64,000 nucleotides of DNA, taken from CAVPFA01 sp963703655. GTDB taxonomy: Bacteria > Actinomycetota > Acidimicrobiia > Acidimicrobiales > Bog-793. Under the pieces are notes generated by a model that searched no databases, was not told the DNA's origin, and was given only the letters and a program-made list of their open reading frames with translations. The translations under genes and the position numbers were made by a program. The stretch is taken from positions 1,674,001 to 1,738,000 of the forward strand of contig CAVPFA010000003.1 in assembly GCA_963703655.1 (NCBI GenBank). The letters are read 5' to 3'. This document shows, piece after piece, positions 45,312 through 53,949 of the stretch (the stretch's first letter is position 1; the number at the start of each line of letters is the position of its first letter).

Positions 45312-46259
45312 GTGACGGACCTCCCCAGTTACGACGAGCTTCCCGCTGCGCCCGAGGGCGGGCGCAGCGGCTGGGGGTTGTTCGGCGCCGACGACAACGT
45401 CGGACTGTTCAACCTCTTAACTCCCGACGGCGTCTTGGATGCCTCGCGGCTCATTCGCCGGGGCGCGGTGTTCCCGCTCGACGCGGCACTCGACGCCTTC
45501 GTACCTTCCCTGGTCGCCTCCCGAGGGATCCCGCGGCATCGGGTGCTCCACGAGCCCGGCGCCATCGTCTTCGACGACGTCTACGACAATTTCTACCCGC
45601 AGGCCTCCAGTCAGTGGGATTCCCTCGGGCACGTGGGGTACGCGCCCGGGGCGTTCTACAACGGGGCGACCGAGGAGGACGTCGCCAGCGGGCGACGCAA
45701 CACGATCGAGCACTGGGCGCGGCGGGGGATCATCGGGCGGGCCGTCGTGCTCGACATGGCCCGTACCATGGCCGAAGCGGGGCGTCCTTACGACCCAGGC
45801 ACAAGCACGCCGTTCGCCGCGGACGATCTGGAACTCGCCCGCCGTCGGGCCGGTGTCGACCTCCGGCCCGGAGACATCATCTTGTTGCACACCGGCTTCG
45901 CGGCTTGGTTCCAAGCTCAGCCAGCGCGTGTGCGAGCGCGCCTTGCGCGCCACGTCGCCACTCCGGGACTGGCCGCCGGCGAGGAGATGTGCAGGTATTT
46001 GTGGGACAGCCACGTGGCGGCTGTCGCCTCCGACACGTTCGCGGTGGAGGCCATGCCGGCGGACTTGGGCAGCACGACGGGTTTCCTGCATCGGATGCTT
46101 ATCGGGCAATTCGGGATGGCGCTCGGAGAGCTGTTCTGGACCGAGGACCTGGCTGCCGACTGTAATGAGGACGGAGTCTACGAGGTGTTCTTCGTCAGCA
46201 CGCCCATGCACGCCGTCGGCGGTATTGGGTCACCTGCGAACGCCCTGGCGATCAAGTAA
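45312..46259 (+). CDS. cyclase-family (kynurenine formamidase-like) hydrolase
   Basis: A 315-residue protein of the cyclase family (PF04199), metal-dependent hydrolases that include kynurenine formamidase and lactonase-like enzymes. The metal region is variant: SQWDSLGHVGY replaces the usual HxGTHxDxPxH. Later blocks are PGDIILLHTGFAAWF and DTFAVEAMPAD. GTG 45312 is the start, with no strong Shine-Dalgarno. The DUF35 and thiolase genes follow on the same strand and may be cotranscribed. It may open a lactone or cleave an amide. Confidence 0.83.
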   Translation: MTDLPSYDELPAAPEGGRSGWGLFGADDNVGLFNLLTPDGVLDASRLIRRGAVFPLDAALDAFVPSLVASRGIPRHRVLHEPGAIVFDDVYDNFYPQASSQWDSLGHVGYAPGAFYNGATEEDVASGRRNTIEHWARRGIIGRAVVLDMARTMAEAGRPYDPGTSTPFAADDLELARRRAGVDLRPGDIILLHTGFAAWFQAQPARVRARLARHVATPGLAAGEEMCRYLWDSHVAAVASDTFAVEAMPADLGSTTGFLHRMLIGQFGMALGELFWTEDLAADCNEDGVYEVFFVSTPMHAVGGIGSPANALAIK

Positions 46260-46296
46260 GCCGTTACTACGACCTCGAGCGGCAGACCTTACCGTG

Positions 46297-46794
46297 ATGC
46301 TGCAGGACCTTGAGGCCGGTCGCCAGCTCGAGCTCGAACCAGCCGTAAGCTTCACTCCGGTCGCGGACATCGCCTTTGCGGCCACCGATGAGGAGATGAG
46401 CGTGGCGCTTCCGCTGGTCGACTACCTGGTGCTCGACGACGATCAGCCGCACCTGGAAGCGAACGAATGCGCCGCATGCTCTGCACGGTTCTTCGACAGG
46501 AGGAATGCCTGCGCGAGTTGTGGCGCGACGTCGTTCGTGCGGGTTCGCGTGCCGTCCGAGGGTGAGGTCCGGGCCTTCACCATCGTCTCGATGGCCGCGC
46601 CGGACATCCCGGTACCCTTTGTCGCTTCTGTCATCGACTGTGAGGGGACGAGCGTTCGGGCAAACCTGGTCAACGTCATGCCCGACCCAGACCATGTGAA
46701 GCTGGGCATGAGGGTTCGGCTCGTTACTTACACACTTGGAGTGGACGAATCAGGCACCGAGGCAATCGGTTTCGGGTTCGAGCCGGTGGACTGA
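46297..46794 (+). CDS. OB-fold/zinc-ribbon DUF35 protein (thiolase partner)
   Basis: A 165-residue protein with a rubredoxin-like zinc ribbon, ANECAACSARFFDRRNACASC (shown from residue 51), followed by an OB-fold acyl-CoA binding domain. DUF35 proteins pair with thiolase-like enzymes, for example in the ChsH2/Ltp2 retro-aldolase of steroid side-chain breakdown. The partner gene starts 14 bases downstream. ATG 46297 is chosen; GTG 46294 or ATG 46396 are possible, the last giving a length closer to common relatives. Confidence 0.85.
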   Translation: MLQDLEAGRQLELEPAVSFTPVADIAFAATDEEMSVALPLVDYLVLDDDQPHLEANECAACSARFFDRRNACASCGATSFVRVRVPSEGEVRAFTIVSMAAPDIPVPFVASVIDCEGTSVRANLVNVMPDPDHVKLGMRVRLVTYTLGVDESGTEAIGFGFEPVD

Positions 46795-46808
46795 GAGGGG
46801 ACTCCCGA

Positions 46809-48014
46809 ATGGCGAGCGGCGAGGTATGGATTCTCGGAATCCACATGACCAAGTTCGGCAAGCACCCTGACAAGGACGCGGTCGACCTTGCAGCCGAGGC
46901 CGCGATGGCGGCGCTCGCGGACGGCCGTGTGTCCATGCGGGACGTCGGCGTCCTCGCCGCGGGCAACCTGATGGCCTCAGGAGCCGGCATCGGTCAGCAA
47001 CTACAAAAGCAGATCGGCCAGACTGGAATCCCCGTCTACAACGTCGCGAACGCCTGTGCGACCGGAGCGACGGCACTCCGCACAGTGATCATGGCCGTGA
47101 AGGCCGGTGAATGCGACATCGGCCTCGCCGTCGGCGTCGAGAAACTGTCCGGCGCCGGGCTGCTCCGCGGCGGCTCCCGTGAGCCCGACCCGGCGACGTG
47201 GACGCCCACAGGACGCTTCGGCGCCGTCATGGCCACCGACGGCCGTATCGGAACTGAGACGATGCCGGGAGTGTTCGCCCAGATCGGGATGGAGTACGGC
47301 CACCGCTACGGCGGGACTAGCTTCGAGCTTTTCGCCCGGATAAGCGAGAAGAACCACGCTCACTCGACCTTGAACCCGCTTGCCGCCTATCAGAAGCGGT
47401 TCAGTCTCGAGGAGATCATGAACGACGTGATGATCGCCTTCCCGAACACGCGGCCAATGTGTTCGGCCAATTGTGATGGCGCAGCCGCTGCCGTCGTCGT
47501 GAGCGACGCGAGGCTTCGGACCCTCGACGCCGACCAGCGACGGCGGGCCCTAAAGGTGTCTGCGTCGGTGCTCACCACCGACCCCTACGAAGAGGCATGT
47601 CAGGTTCTGCCCAACGTCAATACCCTGACCCGAAACGCCGCAAGGCAGGCTTACGAGCAGGCGGGAGTATCTCCCGGCGATCTCGACCTCGTCGAGCTGC
47701 ACGACTGTTTCGCCACAGCGGAGCTGGTGCACTACGACAACCTGATGCTCTGCGCGGAAGGAGAAGCCGTTCCGTTCTTCGAGTCAGGCGCGACCTGGCG
47801 CGACGGGTCAACACCCGTCAACGTGTCGGGCGGTCTCGAGTCCAAAGGCCATCCCATCGCCGCGACGGGCATCGCCAACATCTGGGAGGTCTGCGCGCAC
47901 CTGCGCGCCGAGGCGGGTGGGCGCCAGATCGAGGGAGCGCGCGTGGGCCTTGCCCACGTCATCGGCCTCGGCTCCGCGTGCGGGGTCCACATCCTCGAGA
48001 AAGCAGCCTCCTAG
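46809..48014 (+). CDS. thiolase-like/SCP-x family enzyme
   Basis: A 401-residue thiolase-superfamily enzyme. The first Cys is in NACATGATAL near residue 82. A second Cys lies in ELHDCFATAE, SKGHPIAATG gives the His near residue 348, and GLGSACGVHIL the last Cys near residue 391. All thiolase catalytic positions appear present, so thiolytic cleavage is possible; with DUF35 next to it, retro-aldol cleavage is the alternative. It has a 14-base gap from its partner. Confidence 0.9.
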   Translation: MASGEVWILGIHMTKFGKHPDKDAVDLAAEAAMAALADGRVSMRDVGVLAAGNLMASGAGIGQQLQKQIGQTGIPVYNVANACATGATALRTVIMAVKAGECDIGLAVGVEKLSGAGLLRGGSREPDPATWTPTGRFGAVMATDGRIGTETMPGVFAQIGMEYGHRYGGTSFELFARISEKNHAHSTLNPLAAYQKRFSLEEIMNDVMIAFPNTRPMCSANCDGAAAAVVVSDARLRTLDADQRRRALKVSASVLTTDPYEEACQVLPNVNTLTRNAARQAYEQAGVSPGDLDLVELHDCFATAELVHYDNLMLCAEGEAVPFFESGATWRDGSTPVNVSGGLESKGHPIAATGIANIWEVCAHLRAEAGGRQIEGARVGLAHVIGLGSACGVHILEKAAS

Positions 48015-48058
48015 AGTCTTGAGTTGTCGCGGTCGTTGATGCGCTCGGCAATCCCGCC

Positions 48059-48072
48059 CAACTGGGTATACC
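48059..48072. promoter_or_regulatory. regulon motif copy 15 (CAACTGGGTATACC)
   Basis: Motif with a perfect GTATAC core, 42 bases upstream of the dioxygenase start at 48115. It is the last copy found; none was seen in the following 16 kb. Confidence 0.58.
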
Positions 48073-48114
48073 CTTTTCGGCGCGTCGGTGAAGAGAGCGA
48101 GATCGGAGGCCATC

Positions 48115-48975
48115 GTGTCCAGCCGTCAGCGGTCAGGTACAGGCGTTACCAACCGTTCCGCACCCAAGGTGGTGACCAGAGCACTGTCGGGCGCCATCGG
48201 TACCGAGATCACCGAGGTTGACCTGTCGGAACATGTCGATGGTGGAGTGTTCGCGCTTCTGAAGGAGGCGTTTCTCGCCAGCAACGGTGTGGTCGTGTTC
48301 CCCGGTCAGTTCCTCACGCCGGCCGAGCTGACCGACTTCGGTGCCCTGTGGGGGGAGTTGGTCGTTAACCCCTATCTCGCCGAAAAGCACGGGTTTCCCG
48401 GCTCGCCAGCGGCGTTGCACGTTGACAACGTAGGAAAGGCGAAGACGCCGACAGAGCGGTGGCACTGCGACTGGATGTTTCTGGAGAGGCCCCCGTCGAT
48501 CACCATTGCCTCGGCACAGGTGCTGCCCCCATTTGGCGGCGACACAATGTGGGCGAATCAATATCTCGCCTACGAGCTCCTCTCGCCCGGCATGAAGCAA
48601 ATGCTCGATGGCCTCCGAGGCGTGTTCCCTGGCTCGCAGGTATCAGCCGTCTCCGGCGAGACGGAGGAGTTTCTCGGAATCCATCCGATCGTGCGCACGC
48701 ACCCCGAGACGAGGCGGAAGTCGCTGCTCCTGGGGCATCCCGGGGACTCCCTGCTGTGCTTCGAAGACATGACCCCTGAGGAGAGCCGCCCGCTGCTCGA
48801 GTTCCTCTACCAGCACGCCACGACACCGGACCTCATCTATCGCCATCACTGGCAGCCGGGAGACCTAGTGATGTGGGACAACCGCTGCACGCTCCACTAC
48901 GCGGTCCACGACTTCGGGGACGATGTGCCGCGCACTCTGGCCCGGGTCACTCTCGGCTTTGAGCCGATCGACTGA
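48115..48975 (+). CDS. TauD/TfdA-family Fe(II)/2-oxoglutarate dioxygenase
   Basis: A 286-residue dioxygenase, paralogous to the one at 4,795. The iron ligands are HCD in RWHCDWMF near residue 119, and the distal His in LHYAVHDFGDD near residue 262; Arg in TLARVTLGF near residue 278 fits 2-oxoglutarate. GTG 48115 follows GGAGG; GTG 48088 lacks a Shine-Dalgarno. Having its own promoter at the edge of the island, it marks the right boundary of the regulon. Family members act on sulfonates, aryloxy acids and many other acids. Confidence 0.88.
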   Translation: MSSRQRSGTGVTNRSAPKVVTRALSGAIGTEITEVDLSEHVDGGVFALLKEAFLASNGVVVFPGQFLTPAELTDFGALWGELVVNPYLAEKHGFPGSPAALHVDNVGKAKTPTERWHCDWMFLERPPSITIASAQVLPPFGGDTMWANQYLAYELLSPGMKQMLDGLRGVFPGSQVSAVSGETEEFLGIHPIVRTHPETRRKSLLLGHPGDSLLCFEDMTPEESRPLLEFLYQHATTPDLIYRHHWQPGDLVMWDNRCTLHYAVHDFGDDVPRTLARVTLGFEPID

Positions 48976-49124
48976 GTGGGGCGACGGTAGAGAGGTCGCC
49001 TGCGACGATCGAGGCGGCCTGGGAAGGCTTCGTGAATGGCTGAATCGGGAACAGTTAGACGTGGTCAATGAGGGGGCGGGTCAAACAGTAAGTGGCACTT
49101 GAGGTGATGCCACACTTGGGCTTC

Positions 49125-49454
49125 TCAGCCAGCCAGACCAAGGAAGACGACTACGGCTCGGTCGAGACGGACCATATCCTCATCAGCGAGGCGGCCGATA
49201 CGCTCGCCAAGCTTGGCGCGCCGCACAGTCGTCAGCTTGTCGATCATGAGGCTGCTCGGTTCGTTAAGCCCGTTGTGCTCACTCACCTCCACGCGGAGCC
49301 GGAAGAGCGGCGCCTTGGTGGGATCGGTCGTGAACACGCAGACCGTGACCGAGTCAGTCGCGTCGAACCGGTCGTCCTGGACGATGACGACCGGGCGAGG
49401 CTTGCCGGCGAAGCCAGACCCCGCGGCGGCGGTCCAGACTTCGCCGCGCCTCAC
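49125..49454 (-). CDS. mazF: MazF/PemK-family toxin (endoribonuclease)
   Basis: A 109-residue MazF-type toxin that cleaves RNA. RGEVW is at residues 3-7, PRPVVIVQDD forms the core strand, and MIDKLTTVRRAKLGERIG is the conserved catalytic and binding segment. GTG 49454 overlaps the stop codon of the antitoxin gene by four bases (GTGA), the usual layout of a coupled toxin-antitoxin pair. Confidence 0.9.
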   Translation of the reverse strand: MRRGEVWTAAAGSGFAGKPRPVVIVQDDRFDATDSVTVCVFTTDPTKAPLFRLRVEVSEHNGLNEPSSLMIDKLTTVRRAKLGERIGRLADEDMVRLDRAVVVFLGLAG

Positions 49455-49669
49455 TCGTCGTCAACCGAGAGCGCGTCGATGAAGTCCTGGTCGTCCTGCA
49501 CTATCGGAGAAGACGCAACCAGCGCGCTCTGTCGGTGAGCCTCCGCGACGAACTGGGGTGCTCGCACATCGGGCACCCAGATTTGAACTGGGCGCAACCC
49601 CTGAGCGCGAAGCCGCGCCCGATATGCCTGCACTCGAGTCCGAACGGATGAACCACGGTCGGTAGCCAT
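49451..49669 (-). CDS. mazE: MazE-like antitoxin
   Basis: A 72-residue antitoxin of the MazE/DUF3018-like type. The N-terminal half is basic (SSVRTRVQAYRARLRAQGLR) and followed by PVQIWVPD, the usual DNA-binding part. The acidic end VQDDQDFIDALSVDDE would wrap the toxin. ATG 49669 has no Shine-Dalgarno, so the message may be leaderless. A palindrome just upstream is a probable operator. Confidence 0.86.
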   Translation of the reverse strand: MATDRGSSVRTRVQAYRARLRAQGLRPVQIWVPDVRAPQFVAEAHRQSALVASSPIVQDDQDFIDALSVDDE

Positions 49670-49677
49670 AGGTCAAT

Positions 49678-49689
49678 GTTACATGTAAC
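49678..49689. promoter_or_regulatory. palindromic operator of the mazEF pair
   Basis: GTTACATGTAAC is a perfect 12-bp palindrome, 8 bases upstream of the antitoxin ATG. On the coding strand it overlaps TAACAT, a plausible -10 box. Autorepression by the antitoxin-toxin complex would act here. Confidence 0.5.
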
Positions 49690-49734
49690 GGCTCGGGCTC
49701 GGTACAAGCACGACCAACGCAGACGGGTGCCGAT

Positions 49735-52700
49735 TCACGCCGGCATGCCGTCGGCGATCCACCGTTGGAACACGGCCGTTTTCTCCTCTGACCAGGGGCC
49801 GTCGCATGGCATCGTCCCGGCTCGCAGCTGGGTGAGGATCGCATCTGCATGCTCCTTCACGTCCTCGCAGGACCACAGGTCGAAGGCGAAGGCCATCGAT
49901 TGGCGGTCGTGCTGGCGGAAGAGCGATTTGATGTGACTGTCAAAGCTCACGGCCTGTCCTTCGCCTGGCATCGCGACCTCGTCGGCCGCCTGGGCGGCGA
50001 CCGCACCTGCTGCCGGCTTGGGTGGGCCGGCTGCGCCCCAGTCCCAGCGCGGGCTCCGCGCATCGGCGGGCGCTGCGGCGTCGGGCTGGGAGTAGCGAAG
50101 GGCCTCTTGCGATTCCCACTCGATGTACGAGGTGAAGGCGGACCACGACTCGGGGTCGGCGGCGAGCCCCGTTTCCTGGGCGGATCGGCGCAGCAAGCTG
50201 ACCCAGCGAGCACGCTGCTCCTCGGAGATGGGCGCGCTTGAGTGCCGACCGAGCATGTGGGCGTAGTCGCCATGGTTCTCCTGGTAGAGAGGCGGTCCGC
50301 CGAAGACCTCGCCGAGCCACATCGCCACCCGCTCGGGATGGTCCGCCGGCGCCTCGGCGAAGAGTGGAGCGAGGAGGGGGTCTTCGGGCACGTATCGCTC
50401 GAAGAACAGTCTCGTCATCCGGTTGAGAGCCGGGAAGCCGCCGCACCATTCGAAGATGCTCGGGGTCCGGTCCGGGTCAGGGTTCGGGTCACGGAACTCG
50501 ACGTACCAGTGCATGCCGCTGCAGAAGGGCTTGTTCTGGGAATGCCCGCAGCGGCAAAGCGCATAGTGCTCGAGCGAGGCACCCGCGTTGCGCGGAAGCG
50601 TTGCGCCCACCTCGTCCCTCAAGGGGATCGTCCCCGTGACCCGGTAGGGGCCGTCCTTGGTCACGGTGACCGCCGCCGGGCGTCGGCTGTGCCAGTCGAC
50701 CGTGTCGCGGGCCTCGTGGCCGTCGAGCGCGAAGCTGAGCGCGCCCGAAGGGCAACTCCTCACGGCTCGGATGATCTCGTCCATCCTTCCGCCGCTCGCG
50801 GCCACAAACGGCTCTTGGCCGACGCGGAAGGCGGAGGCCAGACGGTCGGTGCAATACCCGGAATGCTGGCAGATGCCACGGTTGTCGAACACGGTGACGG
50901 CCAATCCTTCGTAACTATCCCGCTGGTCAGGAACGCGGTTGGGGTCCTTCTCGCCGGTGAACGCGGCATGGGCGTGGCTGCCGTCGCACCAGGGCTTGGC
51001 CGACGACTGGCCGCATCGGCACAGCGCCATCTGTGGACGTGTCGGGATCGCGACGCCGAGCCAGTCGTCGAGGCGATCGATGTTCGTCAAGAGGTAAGGA
51101 CCGTTCCCGACCAGCTGGATCGACCCGTCCAGTCCTGACTGCTCGGCCCGGCACTGGGCAAGAAAGGACGCTCGTTCGAGATCGCTTGCAGTGGCGTAGG
51201 TGGCGGCGAGATCCTGCAGGCCGGCGGTGCCCTCGAGCAGTTCCGCAGGGCCCGCCGGGAATTCGGCGCGGGTCTTCGTTGCGACGAGCGCCAGCGAGCG
51301 GAGCTGCTTCTCGAGCGGCTCCTCGCGACCGTGCCGAGCCGGCTGAAGCCCGGCGCTCATCATCGCCAGCGGGCCCGTGTCCAGTTGGAACAGGGCTTCG
51401 GCCAAGGGTCGGAGAACGCGCTCACGGAGCCGAGTCGTGATCTCGCGCCGGTGTTCGAGAGTGATGAACGGGTCCGGCTCGCCCAGCGTGCCGCGACTGA
51501 GGCTGGCGAGCAGGAGTTGATACCCCTCCCAGAAGATCCGAGCGAGAGACGTGCTCAGGCTGTCGGAGTTTGGCTCGTGGGCGCCGATGTCGGCACCGGT
51601 GGCGTGCGGGGCGAGACCTAGTTTGCGGGTCGGCTCGAAGCTGTTTCCTGCCTCCGTTGTTGCATCCCGAAGCTGCTCGCCGATCTGTTCGAGTCCGGGC
51701 GGCTCACCGGGCGCTGCGGACCGGCCGACTCTGTCGCCGGATGCGAATGCGCTGATCGCCTCGATGACCGCCAGCGCCGAGGCCTGATCAACCACCGCCG
51801 CGAGCGGTCGTTGGCCGGCATGCGAGGTGGTCGGCGACGGGTGGGGGTCGACAACGAGAGCCGCGGGAGGCACGGCGCGCAGGCAGCCGGTGATGTTCTC
51901 GTAAGCGGCGGCCAGCTCGGCGTTGCGGTCCTCTGGGAGCTGTGCGATCGTCTCCGCGGAGAACGGGGCGAGGCCCGGGTGTACGAAATCGCCGATGCTC
52001 GGCAGCTCGAGCTCTATGTCGCCGTTCACGGCGATGAGCAGCTCGGCCACGTCGACCGCGTGCTCAAAGTGCCGATCTGACTCGACGAGCAAGCCCCGTT
52101 TCCAGCCCCGCACCATCGTCGACTGGTCCTCGCCGATTCCCGCGTCGGCGCCATCACTCTGGAGAGAAGCTGCGGCGAAGAGAGCGGTCAGTGCATGAGC
52201 CTGCTCAACCCGCAGAGCGCTCTTGAGGGCTGAGACCAGGCGCTCGACCTGATCGGCCACGCCCGGCGCGGCTCGAGCCAGCTCCGCGTCCCGCCGCCTG
52301 TGTGCCACCGTGACCTCTCCGGCGTGGCTGGCGCCGCCCCAGTCCGCCCGGCGGGCGGCGAGTGTGTGGGCTAGGTCCAACAGTGCGGGCCCGATCGGCT
52401 CCAGCAGTACAGCGACGTCTGGTGCGCCGTCGCATTTGACCCGATCGGCGAAGGCGGCAGCCTCGCGAAGGCGCTCTTCGATCAGTGCCCAAGCCGCGTC
52501 GCGGTGTGGCAGTAGGTAGTCGCTCTGGTAGAAGAGCTCGAAGCTCGGGCCGGCCGACCGCCCCGGGGCTTCTTCGCCGACGGGCAGCGTCGTGACGAGT
52601 TCGCCCAGCGGCTTGATCACGTTGAACATCAGCCCCAGGGTGACTTGGGCGAGCGTGGCGAGCTCGGCGTCGGACTCTTCGGTGTGGGCGAAGTAGCGCT

Positions 52701-53676
52701 CCAGGGTCTGGAGGAGGATCTCGTAGCCGATGTTGAACAGGTCCGCGCATCGAGCGGTGAATGGGTCACCGATGAGCGGGGTGGTCTGATCCCCCTCGGA
52801 GGGTCGCACCGTTGCCGGCAGCACGGGTCGCGCCGGCTCGAAGGAAGGATTGGCCTCCTTCAGGTGGAGGTACTCGTCCAGGATCTCGACGAAACGTCCG
52901 AAATGCGCCTTTCGCCAGTGCCCCCTGGGGCCCTCTCCCTGGTCGAGGATGGTCTCGATCGCTAACAGCGCCGACGCCGCATCGGTGACTTGCACCAGCT
53001 CGGGCCAGCTGAAGTGCTCCCTGGTCGCTTGCGCCTCGGGAGGGCCGACGAACAACCACGGCTCGCCGTACCTCGCGCATAGGTGCTTGATGCCCTCCTC
53101 GATCGAACGGTAGAGGTGGCCGACTGTGGCGAAGTCCTGCAAGCGGGGGACGATCTCGCCCTCCTGCATGATCGGCGCGGCCCGCTCGGCCGCCGCCAGT
53201 CCTGGGGCGTCGTCGAGGTCCATTCCCTCGGGGCGCTCGAGGAACATGAAGTGCCGAAGCGCTGGTTCGCCGAACGGCATCAGAGCCAGGACCACCCCTG
53301 GTGGGTAGTGGCCGGCGGGCTGCGGCAGGTTGGGTCGGGTGAGATGGGGGGCGGCGCCGACCGCTGAGAGCAGGTTCTCGACCAGCGCAAGGTGCAACAT
53401 TTCCTGCGTGCCGATGTGGGAGACGGTCTTTCGCCAGCGCTCGACGGCTTCGAGCTCGTGAACTGTAAGACCCTCCTCCGTGCTCTGCTTCAACGAGAAC
53501 GCGGCGTAGAGGTACTGGCACATGATGGCGTGCTCGAGCTCGGCCGCCTCGCACAGCATGTAGATCAGAGCCTCCCGGTGCTCGATCACGAAGGGGGCTT
53601 CCGGGGACGCGAGCCCGCCACGGGTGGCGATGACCTGAGCCAGGGCTCCTCGTCCTGCACTAGCTCGTTCGCTCAT
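49735..53676 (-). CDS. multidomain redox fusion: ferritin-like, CDGSH, 4Fe-4S-like, CDGSH, truncated globin
   Basis: A 1,313-residue protein. Residues 30-230 are a ferritin-like domain of the VioB/iminophenylpyruvate-synthase kind (EAAELEHAIMCQYLYAAF, GTQEMLHLALVENLL). About 650 residues of mixed helical sequence follow. A CDGSH Fe-S motif CRCGQSSAKPWCDGSH lies near 880-902. A Fer4_19-like segment with RGICQHSGYCTDRL and SCPSGAL covers 918-980, and a second CDGSH-like motif CRCGHSQNKPFCSGMH lies near 1035-1058. A group II truncated globin-like domain spans about 1072-1195 (RMTRLFFERYVPEDP, HMLGRH). The end may be another redox or c-type-cytochrome-like tail without CxxCH. ATG 53676 follows GGAGGAGG. 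The function is unknown, probably oxidative or electron-transfer. Confidence 0.88.
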   Translation of the reverse strand: MSERASAGRGALAQVIATRGGLASPEAPFVIEHREALIYMLCEAAELEHAIMCQYLYAAFSLKQSTEEGLTVHELEAVERWRKTVSHIGTQEMLHLALVENLLSAVGAAPHLTRPNLPQPAGHYPPGVVLALMPFGEPALRHFMFLERPEGMDLDDAPGLAAAERAAPIMQEGEIVPRLQDFATVGHLYRSIEEGIKHLCARYGEPWLFVGPPEAQATREHFSWPELVQVTDAASALLAIETILDQGEGPRGHWRKAHFGRFVEILDEYLHLKEANPSFEPARPVLPATVRPSEGDQTTPLIGDPFTARCADLFNIGYEILLQTLERYFAHTEESDAELATLAQVTLGLMFNVIKPLGELVTTLPVGEEAPGRSAGPSFELFYQSDYLLPHRDAAWALIEERLREAAAFADRVKCDGAPDVAVLLEPIGPALLDLAHTLAARRADWGGASHAGEVTVAHRRRDAELARAAPGVADQVERLVSALKSALRVEQAHALTALFAAASLQSDGADAGIGEDQSTMVRGWKRGLLVESDRHFEHAVDVAELLIAVNGDIELELPSIGDFVHPGLAPFSAETIAQLPEDRNAELAAAYENITGCLRAVPPAALVVDPHPSPTTSHAGQRPLAAVVDQASALAVIEAISAFASGDRVGRSAAPGEPPGLEQIGEQLRDATTEAGNSFEPTRKLGLAPHATGADIGAHEPNSDSLSTSLARIFWEGYQLLLASLSRGTLGEPDPFITLEHRREITTRLRERVLRPLAEALFQLDTGPLAMMSAGLQPARHGREEPLEKQLRSLALVATKTRAEFPAGPAELLEGTAGLQDLAATYATASDLERASFLAQCRAEQSGLDGSIQLVGNGPYLLTNIDRLDDWLGVAIPTRPQMALCRCGQSSAKPWCDGSHAHAAFTGEKDPNRVPDQRDSYEGLAVTVFDNRGICQHSGYCTDRLASAFRVGQEPFVAASGGRMDEIIRAVRSCPSGALSFALDGHEARDTVDWHSRRPAAVTVTKDGPYRVTGTIPLRDEVGATLPRNAGASLEHYALCRCGHSQNKPFCSGMHWYVEFRDPNPDPDRTPSIFEWCGGFPALNRMTRLFFERYVPEDPLLAPLFAEAPADHPERVAMWLGEVFGGPPLYQENHGDYAHMLGRHSSAPISEEQRARWVSLLRRSAQETGLAADPESWSAFTSYIEWESQEALRYSQPDAAAPADARSPRWDWGAAGPPKPAAGAVAAQAADEVAMPGEGQAVSFDSHIKSLFRQHDRQSMAFAFDLWSCEDVKEHADAILTQLRAGTMPCDGPWSEEKTAVFQRWIADGMPA

Positions 53677-53704
53677 GTCGGGACCTCCTCCGGCGACAAA
53701 TGGA

Positions 53705-53818
53705 TCAGAAGTTGAGAGGGTGCAGCTCCATGACCCCGACGCCGATCAACCCGGCCTCGTGCAATGGGAGCCCGGCGACGATCTCGTGGCCAGGGGCCGG
53801 CAAATGACGAGGATCTTC
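53705..53818 (-). pseudogene. remnant of a small conserved protein
   Basis: Read leftward, MKILVICRP begins at ATG 53818, but an adjacent frame gives PAPGHEIVAGLPLHEAGLIG and a PLNF end. The two ends look like the start and finish of a protein of about 110 residues whose middle is missing, with a frame change. I do not see a working gene. The gap 53677-53949 otherwise holds nothing recognisable. Confidence 0.3.
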
Positions 53819-53949
53819 ATGTCCCTCCGCTCCTGTGATCGGCTGCGGTCTGTTCAGCGAGCAGGTCGCTGATCCCGGCGCTGATTCCATCACCGTCGGG
53901 TCTAACAGTCGAACGGGGCGCCCTTCGCGGAGGTCGCCAGCCCCGCTAA

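Noticed and set aside
43519..45315. 598-codon open frame on the plus strand across two leftward genes
   Set aside because: It spans an acyl-CoA dehydrogenase, an intergenic gap and a crotonase without any recognisable domain.
877..48072. Interpretation of the 14-bp motif as a KstR-type (TetR) steroid operator or as transposon ends
   Set aside because: The KstR pattern (TnnAACnnGTTnnA) is absent, and the copies lie at gene starts without transposase genes or flanking duplications.
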